Part shown: in pieces, positions 42,723 through 51,157 of the stretch | Numbering within the stretch: the first letter of the stretch is position 1 | Layout: the number at the start of each line of letters is the position of its first letter | Origin: Bacteroidota bacterium | GTDB taxonomy: Bacteria; Bacteroidota; Ignavibacteria; Ignavibacteriales; Melioribacteraceae | DNA length: 64,000 nt | Assembly: GCA_018818165.1 (NCBI GenBank) | Contig: JAHISP010000071.1 | Location: 1-64,000 of the forward strand | Direction of reading: 5' to 3' | Program-made: the position numbers and the translations under genes | The notes under the pieces: model-generated | Told to the model about the DNA's origin: nothing | Seen by the model: the letters and a program-made list of their open reading frames with translations, nothing else | Databases searched by the model: none

Positions 42723-44126
42723 TTGAGCAAAAAACTCGAAACATTTTTAATCTTATTCGCAGATTTTATTACAATTAATCTGGCGGGGTTTTTCTATTTC
42801 TATTTTAGAGTTGAATCAGGAATGTTTGTTTTATTAACTGAACCTGCTTTAATTTTATTTATGATTGCTGTTTTCCTTTATTGGCTTTTAATTTTCACTT
42901 TTGTGGGTATGTATAGAAGATGGTTTGCTTCTTCGCGATTTGATGAAATGACAACTCTTTTTAAAGCTACATTTGTTGGAATATTTATCCTTTTCTTTTT
43001 GATACTTTATGATGATGCAATTCATAATGTTGTGTCAACTAGTCGATTTTTAATTTTAATTTATTGGTTGCTTTTATTATCATTTGTTGGTGCTGGGCGC
43101 ATTATTTTAAGAAGTATTCAACGAAGATTGCTTATAAAGGGAATAGGAAGAAAAAATGCTTTGATTGTTGGTTACAATAAAAAAGCTTTTGATATGCATA
43201 ATACAATTGATACATATAAAGGTTTAGGGCTTGATGTAATTGCATTTTTAGCCGTAAATGAGGAAAATGTTGGTAAAAATCATAATAATATAAAAGTTGT
43301 TGATACAGTTCACAATATTAAAAGTGTAATTGAAAAACGCAATATTTCCGAAATAATACTTGCACTTGAAAAGCACGAAGGCGATATAATGCTAGAAGTT
43401 GTGGCAGCTTGCGATTCTAATAGTGTATCTATAAAAATAATTCCAGACTTGTATGAAATTATTAGTGGGCAAGCCCGTACTTCGCAACTTTATGGAGCAC
43501 CGCTTATTAGTATTTCATCTCAACTAATGCCAGAGTGGGAGAAGAAAATTAAAAGACTTATGGATATAGTAATTTCAATTTTAATATTAGTATTTTCGCT
43601 TCCAATAATGATTGTTACAGCTGTTGGAATTAAAATTGAAAGTAAGGGACCAATATTTTATAGGCAAGAAAGATCTGGCTTAAACGGGAAAGTATTCAAA
43701 ATGATAAAATTTCGTTCAATGAGAAGTGATGCTGAAAAACTATCGGGACCCGTTTGGTCAACAAAGGATGACCCACGAATAACAAAAATTGGAAAGTTTA
43801 TTAGAAAAGTTCGCATTGATGAAATTCCACAAATGATAAATGTTTTAAGCGGTGCAATGAGCCTTGTTGGTCCTCGTCCAGAAAGACCATTTTTTGTAGA
43901 AAAATTATCTGAAGAGATTCCTTTTTACAAGAGAAGACTAAAAGTGCGCCCAGGAGTTACTGGCTGGGCTCAAGTGAAACATAAGTATGATGAAAATGTA
44001 GAAGATGTTAAAGAAAAATTAAGGTACGATCTTTTCTATATAGAAAATATGAGTTTAAGCAACGATTTTAAAATTTTATTAAGAACGGTTTTTGTTGTTC
44101 TTTTTGGACAAGGACATTTTAACTAA
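42723..44126 (+). CDS. Polyprenyl-phosphate glycosyl-1-phosphate transferase (priming sugar transferase)
   Basis: Inner-membrane enzyme of 467 residues that loads the first sugar phosphate onto undecaprenyl phosphate for exopolysaccharide or O-antigen. Four to five N-terminal helices (about 5-125) and a CoA_binding_3-like NAD fold (140-260) precede the catalytic sugar-transferase domain. The latter has KRLMDIVIS, PIFYRQERSG, KFRSMRSDAE, RIDEIPQ, SLVGPRPE and RPGVTGWAQV, so every known active-site block is intact. The start is TTG 42723; the next in-frame ATG would cut into the first helices. It probably begins an operon with the following two glycosyltransferase genes. Confidence 0.93.
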   Translation: MSKKLETFLILFADFITINLAGFFYFYFRVESGMFVLLTEPALILFMIAVFLYWLLIFTFVGMYRRWFASSRFDEMTTLFKATFVGIFILFFLILYDDAIHNVVSTSRFLILIYWLLLLSFVGAGRIILRSIQRRLLIKGIGRKNALIVGYNKKAFDMHNTIDTYKGLGLDVIAFLAVNEENVGKNHNNIKVVDTVHNIKSVIEKRNISEIILALEKHEGDIMLEVVAACDSNSVSIKIIPDLYEIISGQARTSQLYGAPLISISSQLMPEWEKKIKRLMDIVISILILVFSLPIMIVTAVGIKIESKGPIFYRQERSGLNGKVFKMIKFRSMRSDAEKLSGPVWSTKDDPRITKIGKFIRKVRIDEIPQMINVLSGAMSLVGPRPERPFFVEKLSEEIPFYKRRLKVRPGVTGWAQVKHKYDENVEDVKEKLRYDLFYIENMSLSNDFKILLRTVFVVLFGQGHFN

Positions 44127-44147
44127 CCCGCACGGAATATTTAGAGT

Positions 44148-44864
44148 ATGAAAAAAGCAATAGTTGTAATTCCAACTTATAATGAGCGTGAAAACATTGA
44201 AAAAATGATTCATAGATTAATTGAACTTTATCCCGAAATTCATATTTTGGTGGTTGATGATAATTCTCCAGACGGAACGGGCGAATTTGTTAAAGCCAAA
44301 TCAATAGATGATAACAGAATTCACGTTCTTCAACGAGCTGGTAAAATGGGTTTAGGAACGGCATATGTTGCTGGTTTTAAATATACACTTGAAAGAGACT
44401 ATGAATATATTATTCAAATGGATGCTGATTTTTCACATGATCCCAAAGAGGTTAGAAGTTTATTAAAGGCAATTGAAGAAAATGATTTGGTTATTGGAAG
44501 TAGATATATTCAAGGTGTTAATGTTATTAACTGGCCAATGTCACGATTATTGTTGAGTTATTTTGCCTCCATTTATACACGTGTTATTACTGGAATGCCA
44601 GTAATGGATGCAACAGGAGGTTTTAAGTGTTTCAGAAGAAAGGTTTTGGAAAGCATAAATTTAGATAAAGTAAAATCAAACGGATATTCCTTTCAAATAG
44701 AGATGAATTTTAAAACTTATAAAAAAGGATTTAGAATAAAAGAAATTCCAATTGTTTTTACAGATAGAGTAGAAGGAACTTCCAAAATGTCTAAAAAAAT
44801 AGTTCACGAAGCTGTAACAATGGTGTGGAAATTAAGATTCAGATCGATAGTTGGCAAACTTTAG
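44148..44864 (+). CDS. Polyprenol-phosphate mannosyl/glucosyltransferase (DPM1-like GT2)
   Basis: A 238-residue GT-A fold family-2 glycosyltransferase. VVIPTYNERENI opens the nucleotide-binding region, VVDDNSPDGT and MDADFSHDP (the DXD motif) follow, and GSRYIQG and TGGFKCFRR complete the DPM1-type pattern. It ends without the membrane domain of longer homologues, like bacterial and eukaryotic single-domain DPM1. It would move a hexose from GDP- or UDP-sugar to a polyprenyl phosphate at the inner face of the membrane. It is 21 bp behind the priming transferase gene. Confidence 0.92.
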   Translation: MKKAIVVIPTYNERENIEKMIHRLIELYPEIHILVVDDNSPDGTGEFVKAKSIDDNRIHVLQRAGKMGLGTAYVAGFKYTLERDYEYIIQMDADFSHDPKEVRSLLKAIEENDLVIGSRYIQGVNVINWPMSRLLLSYFASIYTRVITGMPVMDATGGFKCFRRKVLESINLDKVKSNGYSFQIEMNFKTYKKGFRIKEIPIVFTDRVEGTSKMSKKIVHEAVTMVWKLRFRSIVGKL

Positions 44865-44909
44865 TTTCACTAATAATATATTTAATTCTCTAAACAGAAC
44901 TTATAATTA

Positions 44910-46895
44910 ATGATTGATATATCAATAATAATAGTTAACTACAACGTAAAGGAATTTGTTAAAAATCTTCTTTACTCACTTCAAAAAGCTTTGGATAATT
45001 TTACATCTGAAATTATTATTGTTGATAATGCTTCGTCTGATGGTAGTGTTCCTGATATTAAAGAGAAGTTTGATTATGTAAATGTTATTGCAAACAAAGA
45101 AAATATTGGTTTCGGTAAAGCAAATAATCAAGGGCTTCAAATAGCAAAGGGAAAGTATATAGTTCTTCTCAATCCAGATACAATTGTTAGAGAGGATACG
45201 TTCACTAAACTAATTGAATTTATGAAAGCTACTCCAAATGCTGGAATGGTAACTTGCAAAGTGTTAAATCCAGATGGTTCTTTACAATTAGCTTGTCGTA
45301 GAAGTTTCCCAGGTCCATGGGTTTCTTTTACAAAAATCATAGGTCTTAGCAAGCTATTTCCGAAAAGTAAATTATTTGCAAAGTACAATCTTACCTATCT
45401 TGATGAAAATAAAATAAACGAAGTAGATGCTGTCTCAGGCTCATTCATGGTTTTTACAAAAGAAGTTTACGAAAAAGTTGGTGGATTTGACCCACAATTT
45501 TTTATGTATGGTGAAGATTTAGATTTGTGCTACCGAGTTCAACAAGCTGGATATAAAGTATTTTACGTTCCAGAAACAGAAATAATTCATTACAAAGGTG
45601 AAAGTACAAAGCGCAGTAGTATTGACGAAGGAAAAATATTTTATAATGCAATGCATCTGTTCGTAAAAAAACATTTGTCTTCTTCATTTTTGGTAGAGAT
45701 AATTTTACGATCTGCAATAATTGCAAGGCGATTTATTGCTTTTGTCAATTCGTATAAAACATCATTAATTTCAGGTATAATTGACTTTTCATTATTCACT
45801 TCTGCTTATTATCTTGCGGAGAAATTTTATAGACCTGGAAATTGGAGCGGTTTCCCAGAAGAAGTTAAGCCTTGGATTTTCTTTTTCCCAGCATTGTTGC
45901 AATTAATAATTTCATCATTTGGTGGCACTTACAAACGAAACGCAATATCTGTTTTACGAGCAGTTCTTTTGCTTATTGTAGGATTTATATTTTCATCTGC
46001 CCTTACATATTTCTTAAAACAATATGCATTTAGTAGAGCAGTGTTACTTATTACATACATAATGGCTGGAAGTGCTTATGTTGTTTGGCGTTTTATAGCA
46101 AAAATTGTTTTGAAAATAGGAATTGCTGATTCTGTTAAAAACACAAAAACCCTAATTGTTGGGAGTGAAAATTATTGCATCGAATTATCAAAAAAACTGG
46201 ACAAAAGTATAACTGATATATACACTGTTGTTGGCTTTATAAGTGAAACTGCAAGTGGAATTGGAAAAACTTTTGGCAATTATTCCGTTCTTGGAAGTCT
46301 CGAAAATATTGTAAAAGTTATTAAAGAAGAAAAAATAAATAAGGTAATATTTGCATCGCACGAAATATCCTTTGAAAAAATGTTTAAAATTGTTTCTCAA
46401 AGTGATAATGTAAATGTGGAATTTCTTGTAGCGGGAACAGAACTTGATTACCTTGTTGGAAAATCATCTGTTACAATGCTAGAAAATATTCCATTGCTTA
46501 AAGTGCATTATAACATTTCAGAGGCATCGCATAAAATTCTTAAGTCAATTTTTGATATAAGTTTTGCGCTTCTGCTTCTTTTAGTATTTCCATTTGCATT
46601 TATATATTCGTTGTTCCAAGAAAAAAAAGGGTGTTTTGTTACATTTATTTTACAGGCACCCTTCGTTTTAACTAGAAAAAAAAGTTTTGTGGGACCGAAA
46701 AATACTAGTAATTCGCAGCTTTATCTTGGTAAACAAGGATTAACTGGACTCTGGTTCTTTGAAAAATCTAATTTGTCAGACAAGAGTGCTTTTAACAAAC
46801 TGGATGTTTATTACGCCAAGAATCAAAATATTTGGTTAGATTTGGAAATACTAGGAAAAAGTTTTAGCAAGATGTTTTTCGATAAAGAAAAATAG
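44910..46895 (+). CDS. GT2 glycosyltransferase fused to a degenerate priming-transferase-like membrane half
   Basis: A 661-residue chimera. Residues 1-about 260 are a WbbL-type family-2 glycosyltransferase ([39 protein letters not shown]). Residues about 285-400 form several membrane helices, and 410-530 a CoA_binding_3-like fold. The last 120 residues resemble the end of a sugar transferase: [28 protein letters not shown] and [22 protein letters not shown] are still alignable. The KFRSM and RxDE-PQ catalytic blocks seen in the enzyme at 42.7 kb are missing, so this half is probably not catalytic. It may scaffold the GT2 domain at the membrane. Confidence 0.82.
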   Translation: MIDISIIIVNYNVKEFVKNLLYSLQKALDNFTSEIIIVDNASSDGSVPDIKEKFDYVNVIANKENIGFGKANNQGLQIAKGKYIVLLNPDTIVREDTFTKLIEFMKATPNAGMVTCKVLNPDGSLQLACRRSFPGPWVSFTKIIGLSKLFPKSKLFAKYNLTYLDENKINEVDAVSGSFMVFTKEVYEKVGGFDPQFFMYGEDLDLCYRVQQAGYKVFYVPETEIIHYKGESTKRSSIDEGKIFYNAMHLFVKKHLSSSFLVEIILRSAIIARRFIAFVNSYKTSLISGIIDFSLFTSAYYLAEKFYRPGNWSGFPEEVKPWIFFFPALLQLIISSFGGTYKRNAISVLRAVLLLIVGFIFSSALTYFLKQYAFSRAVLLITYIMAGSAYVVWRFIAKIVLKIGIADSVKNTKTLIVGSENYCIELSKKLDKSITDIYTVVGFISETASGIGKTFGNYSVLGSLENIVKVIKEEKINKVIFASHEISFEKMFKIVSQSDNVNVEFLVAGTELDYLVGKSSVTMLENIPLLKVHYNISEASHKILKSIFDISFALLLLLVFPFAFIYSLFQEKKGCFVTFILQAPFVLTRKKSFVGPKNTSNSQLYLGKQGLTGLWFFEKSNLSDKSAFNKLDVYYAKNQNIWLDLEILGKSFSKMFFDKEK

Positions 46896-46909
46896 AATTT
46901 GGAGAAATT

Positions 46910-47860
46910 ATGGCATTTACAGCTTTAGAATTTGAGAAACCTATTATTGCTCTCGAAAAAAAAATTGAAGAGATGAAGGAATACGAGGAAAATCTCGATA
47001 TAAAGGAAGAAATACAAAAACTGGAAGAAAAAGTAATTCTTCTTAAAAAAAGTGTATTTAATAATTTAACAAGATGGCAAAGAGTTCAGTTGGCTCGCCA
47101 TCCAGAAAGACCTTACACACTTGATTATATTTACTTGATGACAGACGATTTTGTTGAACTACATGGCGATAGATTATACCGCGATGATAAAGCTATTGTT
47201 GGTGGATTTGCGAAAATTGATGATCAAAAAGTTATGATTATTGGACATCAAAAAGGTCGTGATACAAAATCGAATGTTTATAGAAATTTTGGAATGGCAA
47301 ATCCTGAAGGATATCGCAAAGCTCTTCGATTGATGAAAATGGCAGAAAAATTTAATACACCAATTATAACTTTAATTGATACTCCTGGTGCTTATCCAGG
47401 ATTAGAAGCTGAGCAAAATGGACAAGCTGAAGCAATTGCAAGAAATTTACTTGAAATGAGCAGATTAAAAGTACCAGTAATTGTCGTAATTATTGGTGAA
47501 GGTGCAAGTGGTGGAGCTCTGGGAATTGGAGTTGGCGATAGAATTATAATGCTGGAAAATACTTGGTATTCAGTTATTAGTCCAGAATCTTGTTCCTCGA
47601 TACTTTGGAGAACTTGGGAATATAAAGAACAAGCTGCCGAAGCACTTAAATTAACAGCAAAAGATTTGCTAGAACAAAAAATAATTGATAGAATTGTACC
47701 AGAACCACTTGGCGGAGCTCACAAAGATCATAAGCTAATGGCAGTTACTTTAAAAGCTGTTTTAGTTGAAGAACTAGAAATTCTGTTAAAAATAAAACCA
47801 GATAAATTAGTTAACAATCGTCTTGAAAAATTTGGTAAAATGGGAGTATATGTAGAGTAG
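46910..47860 (+). CDS. accA: Acetyl-CoA carboxylase carboxyltransferase subunit alpha
   Basis: Cytoplasmic subunit (316 residues) of the heteromeric acetyl-CoA carboxylase, which makes malonyl-CoA for fatty acid synthesis. An N-terminal coiled stretch (1-50) precedes the crotonase-like core with [50 protein letters not shown] and the [11 protein letters not shown] segment. Length is standard and all family blocks are intact. A GGAG site lies 7 bases before the ATG, 14 bp after the chimeric transferase gene. Its presence in an envelope cluster suggests coordination of lipid and polysaccharide supply, but may only reflect gene order. Confidence 0.96.
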   Translation: MAFTALEFEKPIIALEKKIEEMKEYEENLDIKEEIQKLEEKVILLKKSVFNNLTRWQRVQLARHPERPYTLDYIYLMTDDFVELHGDRLYRDDKAIVGGFAKIDDQKVMIIGHQKGRDTKSNVYRNFGMANPEGYRKALRLMKMAEKFNTPIITLIDTPGAYPGLEAEQNGQAEAIARNLLEMSRLKVPVIVVIIGEGASGGALGIGVGDRIIMLENTWYSVISPESCSSILWRTWEYKEQAAEALKLTAKDLLEQKIIDRIVPEPLGGAHKDHKLMAVTLKAVLVEELEILLKIKPDKLVNNRLEKFGKMGVYVE

Positions 47861-47938
47861 GACGTAAATTAAATGGAATCCTTTGCTATTTATTTAGCAG
47901 ATATATTCCTTTGACTACTCACATTAAATTTGATTAAT

Positions 47939-48355
47939 ATGGCAAAATTCACTTCGCAAATAAGAGTAAGATATGCAGATACTGACAAGATGCAGTTTGT
48001 ATATAATGGAAAATATCTAGAATATTTTGAAGTTGGAAGAACTGAGCTTTTACGAAATATTGGCTTACCCTATTCTGAACTTGAAAAAGCTGGTTTTCAG
48101 CTTCCATTAATTGAAGCAAGTCTTAAATACAAAAAGCCAGCAGTTTACGATGATTTGCTCGATATTGAAGCAAATGTTTCAGCTCCATATTCGGCAAAAG
48201 TACATATTGAATATAAAATAACAAATCATGAAACTGGCTATTTAATTTGTGAGGGTTTTACTTCACATATGTTTATTCATGCCGATAGTAAAAAACCAAC
48301 TCGTCCACCAAAAGTTTATGTTGAAAAATTAGCAAAATATTTCCCTGCCAAATAA
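47939..48355 (+). CDS. Acyl-CoA thioesterase (4HBT/YbgC family)
   Basis: Hotdog-fold thioesterase of 138 residues, cytoplasmic. VRYADTDKMQFVYNGKYLEYFEVGRTELLR contains the 4HBT signature with the catalytic Asp in YADTD. The substrate is probably short- or medium-chain acyl-CoA, as for YbgC; the sequence does not decide this. The start is ATG 47939; the frame extends three codons to a TTG at 47930, which is less likely. It lies between accA and a flippase gene, with 78 bp before and 134 bp after it. Confidence 0.92.
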   Translation: MAKFTSQIRVRYADTDKMQFVYNGKYLEYFEVGRTELLRNIGLPYSELEKAGFQLPLIEASLKYKKPAVYDDLLDIEANVSAPYSAKVHIEYKITNHETGYLICEGFTSHMFIHADSKKPTRPPKVYVEKLAKYFPAK

Positions 48356-48489
48356 GGGAAATTCCTTAAAAATCAATCTTTTTCTAGCACAGTAAAACCA
48401 TATTATTATTTTTAATTGATGCAATTTTTTTATAATCTATTAATTCCTTAATTTCAGCAACTGTTTTCCACAAAATATAAATCAAAATA

Positions 48490-49947
48490 ATGCTAAAAAA
48501 ACTTAAAGAACTCTCAAAAGATACCGCTGTTTATGGTGTTAGCACAATGATTGGTCGGTTTTTGGGTTTTTTACTTTTCCCGATTTATACAAACGTTTTT
48601 AGTCCAACGGAATATGGGCATTTTACAGTTGTTTATGCATATTTAGCCTTCCTAAATGTTGTTTATATCTACGGAATGGATGCGGCATTTATGAAATATA
48701 CTTCACTTGCAACCGCGGATGAAAAAAAAGCGACTTTTTCGACTCCATATCTGTTTGTAGCAACAACAACAGTTATTTTCTCAATCATTTTTTACCTATT
48801 CCTTCATCCAATAAGTGAGGGAATAAATCTTCCTATTCAATACTCATATCTTTTAATATATGTGATATTTATTCTGCTTTTTGATACTTTATCTTTAATT
48901 CCATTTAATAGTTTACGTTTGGAAAGAAAAACTCAAAAATTTACACTTATTAAAATCACAAATATTATTATAAACCTTGCACTTAATGTAGTTCTTATTC
49001 TGGGTTATGGATTTGGAATTGAGTCGATATTCATAAGTAATCTTGTTGCGTCAATATTTTCATTTGTTGTATTATTGCCAGAGATATCCCAAAAACTAAG
49101 TTTCAGTATCAATTTTATAGTTCTAAAAAAAATGCTAAAGTTTGGAATTCCATATTTAGCAGCAGCTTTTACATCAATGATAGTTCAAGTAATTGATGTT
49201 CCAATAGTTGAAAAACTTACCAATACAGCAACTTTGGGTATTTACAGAGCTAATTATAGACTTGGAATTTTCATGATGCTATTTGTGCAAATGTTTAATT
49301 ATGCATGGCAACCTTTCTTTTTAACAAATGCAAAAGAAGAAAATGCAAAAGAGATTTTTTCAAAAGTATTTACTCTTTTCTTAATTGCCTCAGCAATTAT
49401 TTGGGCATTTTTAAGTCTATTTGTGGAAAATATTGTTCAAATAGAAATTGCTGGAAGAACATTACTAGGAAGAGAATTTTTATCAGGACTTCCAATTATT
49501 CCAATAATATTGCTTGCTTACCTTTTTAATGGATTATATATGAATTTCACTGCAGGAATTTATATTGAAGAAAAAACAAAATATTTCCCAATTGTTACTA
49601 TTTCTGGTGCTTTAGTAAATGTAATTGTTAATTTTACATTAATTCCAATACTTGGAATAATGGGTGCAGCTTGGGCAACACTTGCAAGTTATATAGTAAT
49701 GGCAGTTGGATTATTTATAGTTTCCCAAAAATTTTATAAAATTGATTATGAATACATTAAAATTTTAAAAATATTTTTAATTATTGCTATTACCTCAGCT
49801 ATTTATTATTTCTATAAAGAAGTAATGAATTTAGAAATAAAGATACTAGTTTTCATCATGTTTCTAATTGAACTTTTTGTTTTAAGAGTAATTAAAAAAG
49901 ATGAGATTTTAAGAACGTTAAAATCATTTAAGAAAATAAAAGTTTAA
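48490..49947 (+). CDS. Polysaccharide flippase (Wzx/MurJ-like, MATE superfamily)
   Basis: Inner-membrane protein of 485 residues with about 14 predicted helices. The N-terminal segment DTAVYGVSTMIGRFLGFLLFPIYTNVFSPTEYG is characteristic of Wzx-type lipid-linked oligosaccharide flippases, as is YSYLLIYVIFILLFDTL in the first half. It should move the undecaprenyl-linked repeat unit made by the upstream transferases to the periplasmic face. No polymerase or ligase gene is seen in this window. It ends before a repeat-rich gap holding a GxxExxY gene. Confidence 0.9.
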   Translation: MLKKLKELSKDTAVYGVSTMIGRFLGFLLFPIYTNVFSPTEYGHFTVVYAYLAFLNVVYIYGMDAAFMKYTSLATADEKKATFSTPYLFVATTTVIFSIIFYLFLHPISEGINLPIQYSYLLIYVIFILLFDTLSLIPFNSLRLERKTQKFTLIKITNIIINLALNVVLILGYGFGIESIFISNLVASIFSFVVLLPEISQKLSFSINFIVLKKMLKFGIPYLAAAFTSMIVQVIDVPIVEKLTNTATLGIYRANYRLGIFMMLFVQMFNYAWQPFFLTNAKEENAKEIFSKVFTLFLIASAIIWAFLSLFVENIVQIEIAGRTLLGREFLSGLPIIPIILLAYLFNGLYMNFTAGIYIEEKTKYFPIVTISGALVNVIVNFTLIPILGIMGAAWATLASYIVMAVGLFIVSQKFYKIDYEYIKILKIFLIIAITSAIYYFYKEVMNLEIKILVFIMFLIELFVLRVIKKDEILRTLKSFKKIKV

Positions 49948-49988
49948 AAAATTTGTGCATTCTCGACGAGACTGTTAGAAAAAAAACA

Positions 49989-50060
49989 GCCACAAGGACA
50001 CAAATTCACGAAGGGAAAAGGAAATAAAACATTTTGTGTCTTAGAGCCTTTGTGGCGAAG
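49989..50060. repeat. Inverted/direct repeat upstream of the GxxExxY gene
   Basis: GCCACAAGG at 49989 is mirrored by CCTTTGTGGC ending at 50056, giving an imperfect inverted repeat. The right part, 50032-50060 (TTTTGTGTCTTAGAGCCTT and the bases after it), is repeated in the same direction after the gene at 50518-50546 with about five mismatches. Such 'cacaaagacacaaag' sequences are frequent intergenic repeats in Bacteroidota-type genomes. Confidence 0.6.
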
Positions 50061-50121
50061 CTCTTTGGAATGACAAAATATAGCCACATAAAATTAGAAT
50101 ATTTAGAATACGGTGATGCAA

Positions 50122-50514
50122 ATGGGATTTTCTCCACTTTCAAAAAGAGAAGAAGAAATAGCAAAGTTAATTGTTAACTCTGCATACACAGTTCATAAAA
50201 ATCTTGGACCTGGATTATTAGAAAGAGTTTATGAAGTTTGTTTTTGTCATGAACTTAACAAAAGGGGATTAAAATGTAAAAGACAAATTGATGTTCCTAT
50301 TGAGTATGATGGAATAAAATTTGATGAAGGATTTAGATTAGATGTATTAGTTGAAGATTCAATTATTTGTGAGCTTAAAGCAGTTGAGAATCCAAATCCT
50401 GTATGGATATCTCAATTACTAAGTCACTTAAAGTTAACAAAGAACAGGTTAGGTTTTCTAATAAACTTTAATGTACCAATTATTAAGAATGGAATTAAAA
50501 GGCTAATAATATAA
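50122..50514 (+). CDS. GxxExxY protein (PD-(D/E)xK nuclease-like fold)
   Basis: A 130-residue cytoplasmic protein of the GxxExxY family. The name-giving motif appears as GPGLLERVY, followed by VCFCHELNKRGL. The FRLDVLVEDSIICELKAVE segment fits the D...ExK pattern of PD-(D/E)xK nucleases, with Asp, Glu and Lys all present. Family members are widespread and unassigned, and are often found singly within intergenic repeats. The start is taken as ATG 50122, 6 bases after GGTG; ATG 50116 or GTG 50113 are alternatives. Direct repeats bracket it closely, suggesting that it travels as a small unit. Confidence 0.85.
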   Translation: MGFSPLSKREEEIAKLIVNSAYTVHKNLGPGLLERVYEVCFCHELNKRGLKCKRQIDVPIEYDGIKFDEGFRLDVLVEDSIICELKAVENPNPVWISQLLSHLKLTKNRLGFLINFNVPIIKNGIKRLII

Positions 50515-50517
50515 ATC

Positions 50518-50546
50518 TTTTGTGACTTAGTGCCTTCGTGACAAGG
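50518..50546. repeat. Direct repeat downstream of the GxxExxY gene
   Basis: TTTTGTGACTTAGTGCCTT and the next ten bases match 50032-50060 upstream of the gene at about 24 of 29 positions, in the same orientation. The pair delimits a unit of about 486 bp that contains only the GxxExxY gene. Confidence 0.6.
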
Positions 50547-50575
50547 TTTTAACTAATAATAAAAAATGGAGTATC

Positions 50576-51031
50576 ATGAATATAGTAAAATTAAACATAA
50601 AAAGAATTTCAGATGAATTTGGTGATATTGCACTTCCACATTATGCGACAGAGGGAAGTTCTGGTATGGATGTTCGCGCGGCAATTAAGGATGAAGTGGT
50701 TATTAATTCTGGTGAAGTAAAATTAGTTCCAACAAATCTAATATTTGAAATTCCAGAAGGTTACGAAATTCAAGTGCGACCAAGAAGTGGATTGGCATTG
50801 AAACATGGAATTGGATTACTAAATTCACCTGGAACAATAGATTCTGATTACAGAGGTGAAGTTGGAATTATAATGTATAACATTGGCAAAGAAAAGTTTT
50901 CAATTAAACGCGGTGATAGAATTGCACAGCTTGTTCTCACAGAATTTTCTAAAGCCGAAGTAATAGAAGTAGGAAATATTTCAGAAAGCCAACGAGGTGA
51001 AGGTGGCTTTGGACATACTGGCAAAGCATAA
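50576..51031 (+). CDS. dut: dUTP diphosphatase
   Basis: Cytoplasmic trimeric dUTPase of 151 residues, hydrolysing dUTP to dUMP and pyrophosphate. All five conserved motifs are present: SSGMDVRA (1), RPRSGLAL (2), GTIDSDYRGEVG (3), RGDRIAQLV (4) and the C-terminal RGEGGFGHTG (5), which closes over the active site. A GGAG site precedes the ATG. It is followed by a palindromic repeat and then dnaE, so it is grouped with DNA replication genes. Confidence 0.96.
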   Translation: MNIVKLNIKRISDEFGDIALPHYATEGSSGMDVRAAIKDEVVINSGEVKLVPTNLIFEIPEGYEIQVRPRSGLALKHGIGLLNSPGTIDSDYRGEVGIIMYNIGKEKFSIKRGDRIAQLVLTEFSKAEVIEVGNISESQRGEGGFGHTGKA

Positions 51032-51039
51032 AACGAACA

Positions 51040-51067
51040 GTAGCACAGATTAGTAATCTGTGTTTAC
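51040..51067. repeat. Palindromic repeat 'GTAGCACAGATTA', copy 2
   Basis: The left arm GTAGCACAGATTA (51040-51052) is identical to copy 1 at 28845 apart from the first base; the right arm TAATCTGTGTTTAC (51054-51067) has decayed at the outer end. It lies 9 bp after the dut stop codon and could end its transcript. The two copies 22 kb apart define a dispersed family. Confidence 0.7.
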
Positions 51068-51157
51068 AAATTTGATTCACAAAGATTACATATTTGAGCT
51101 CTAAAAATCAATTTAACAAAGTAAAAAATAAATAAAGATTAGGAATTTAAAAGAATT

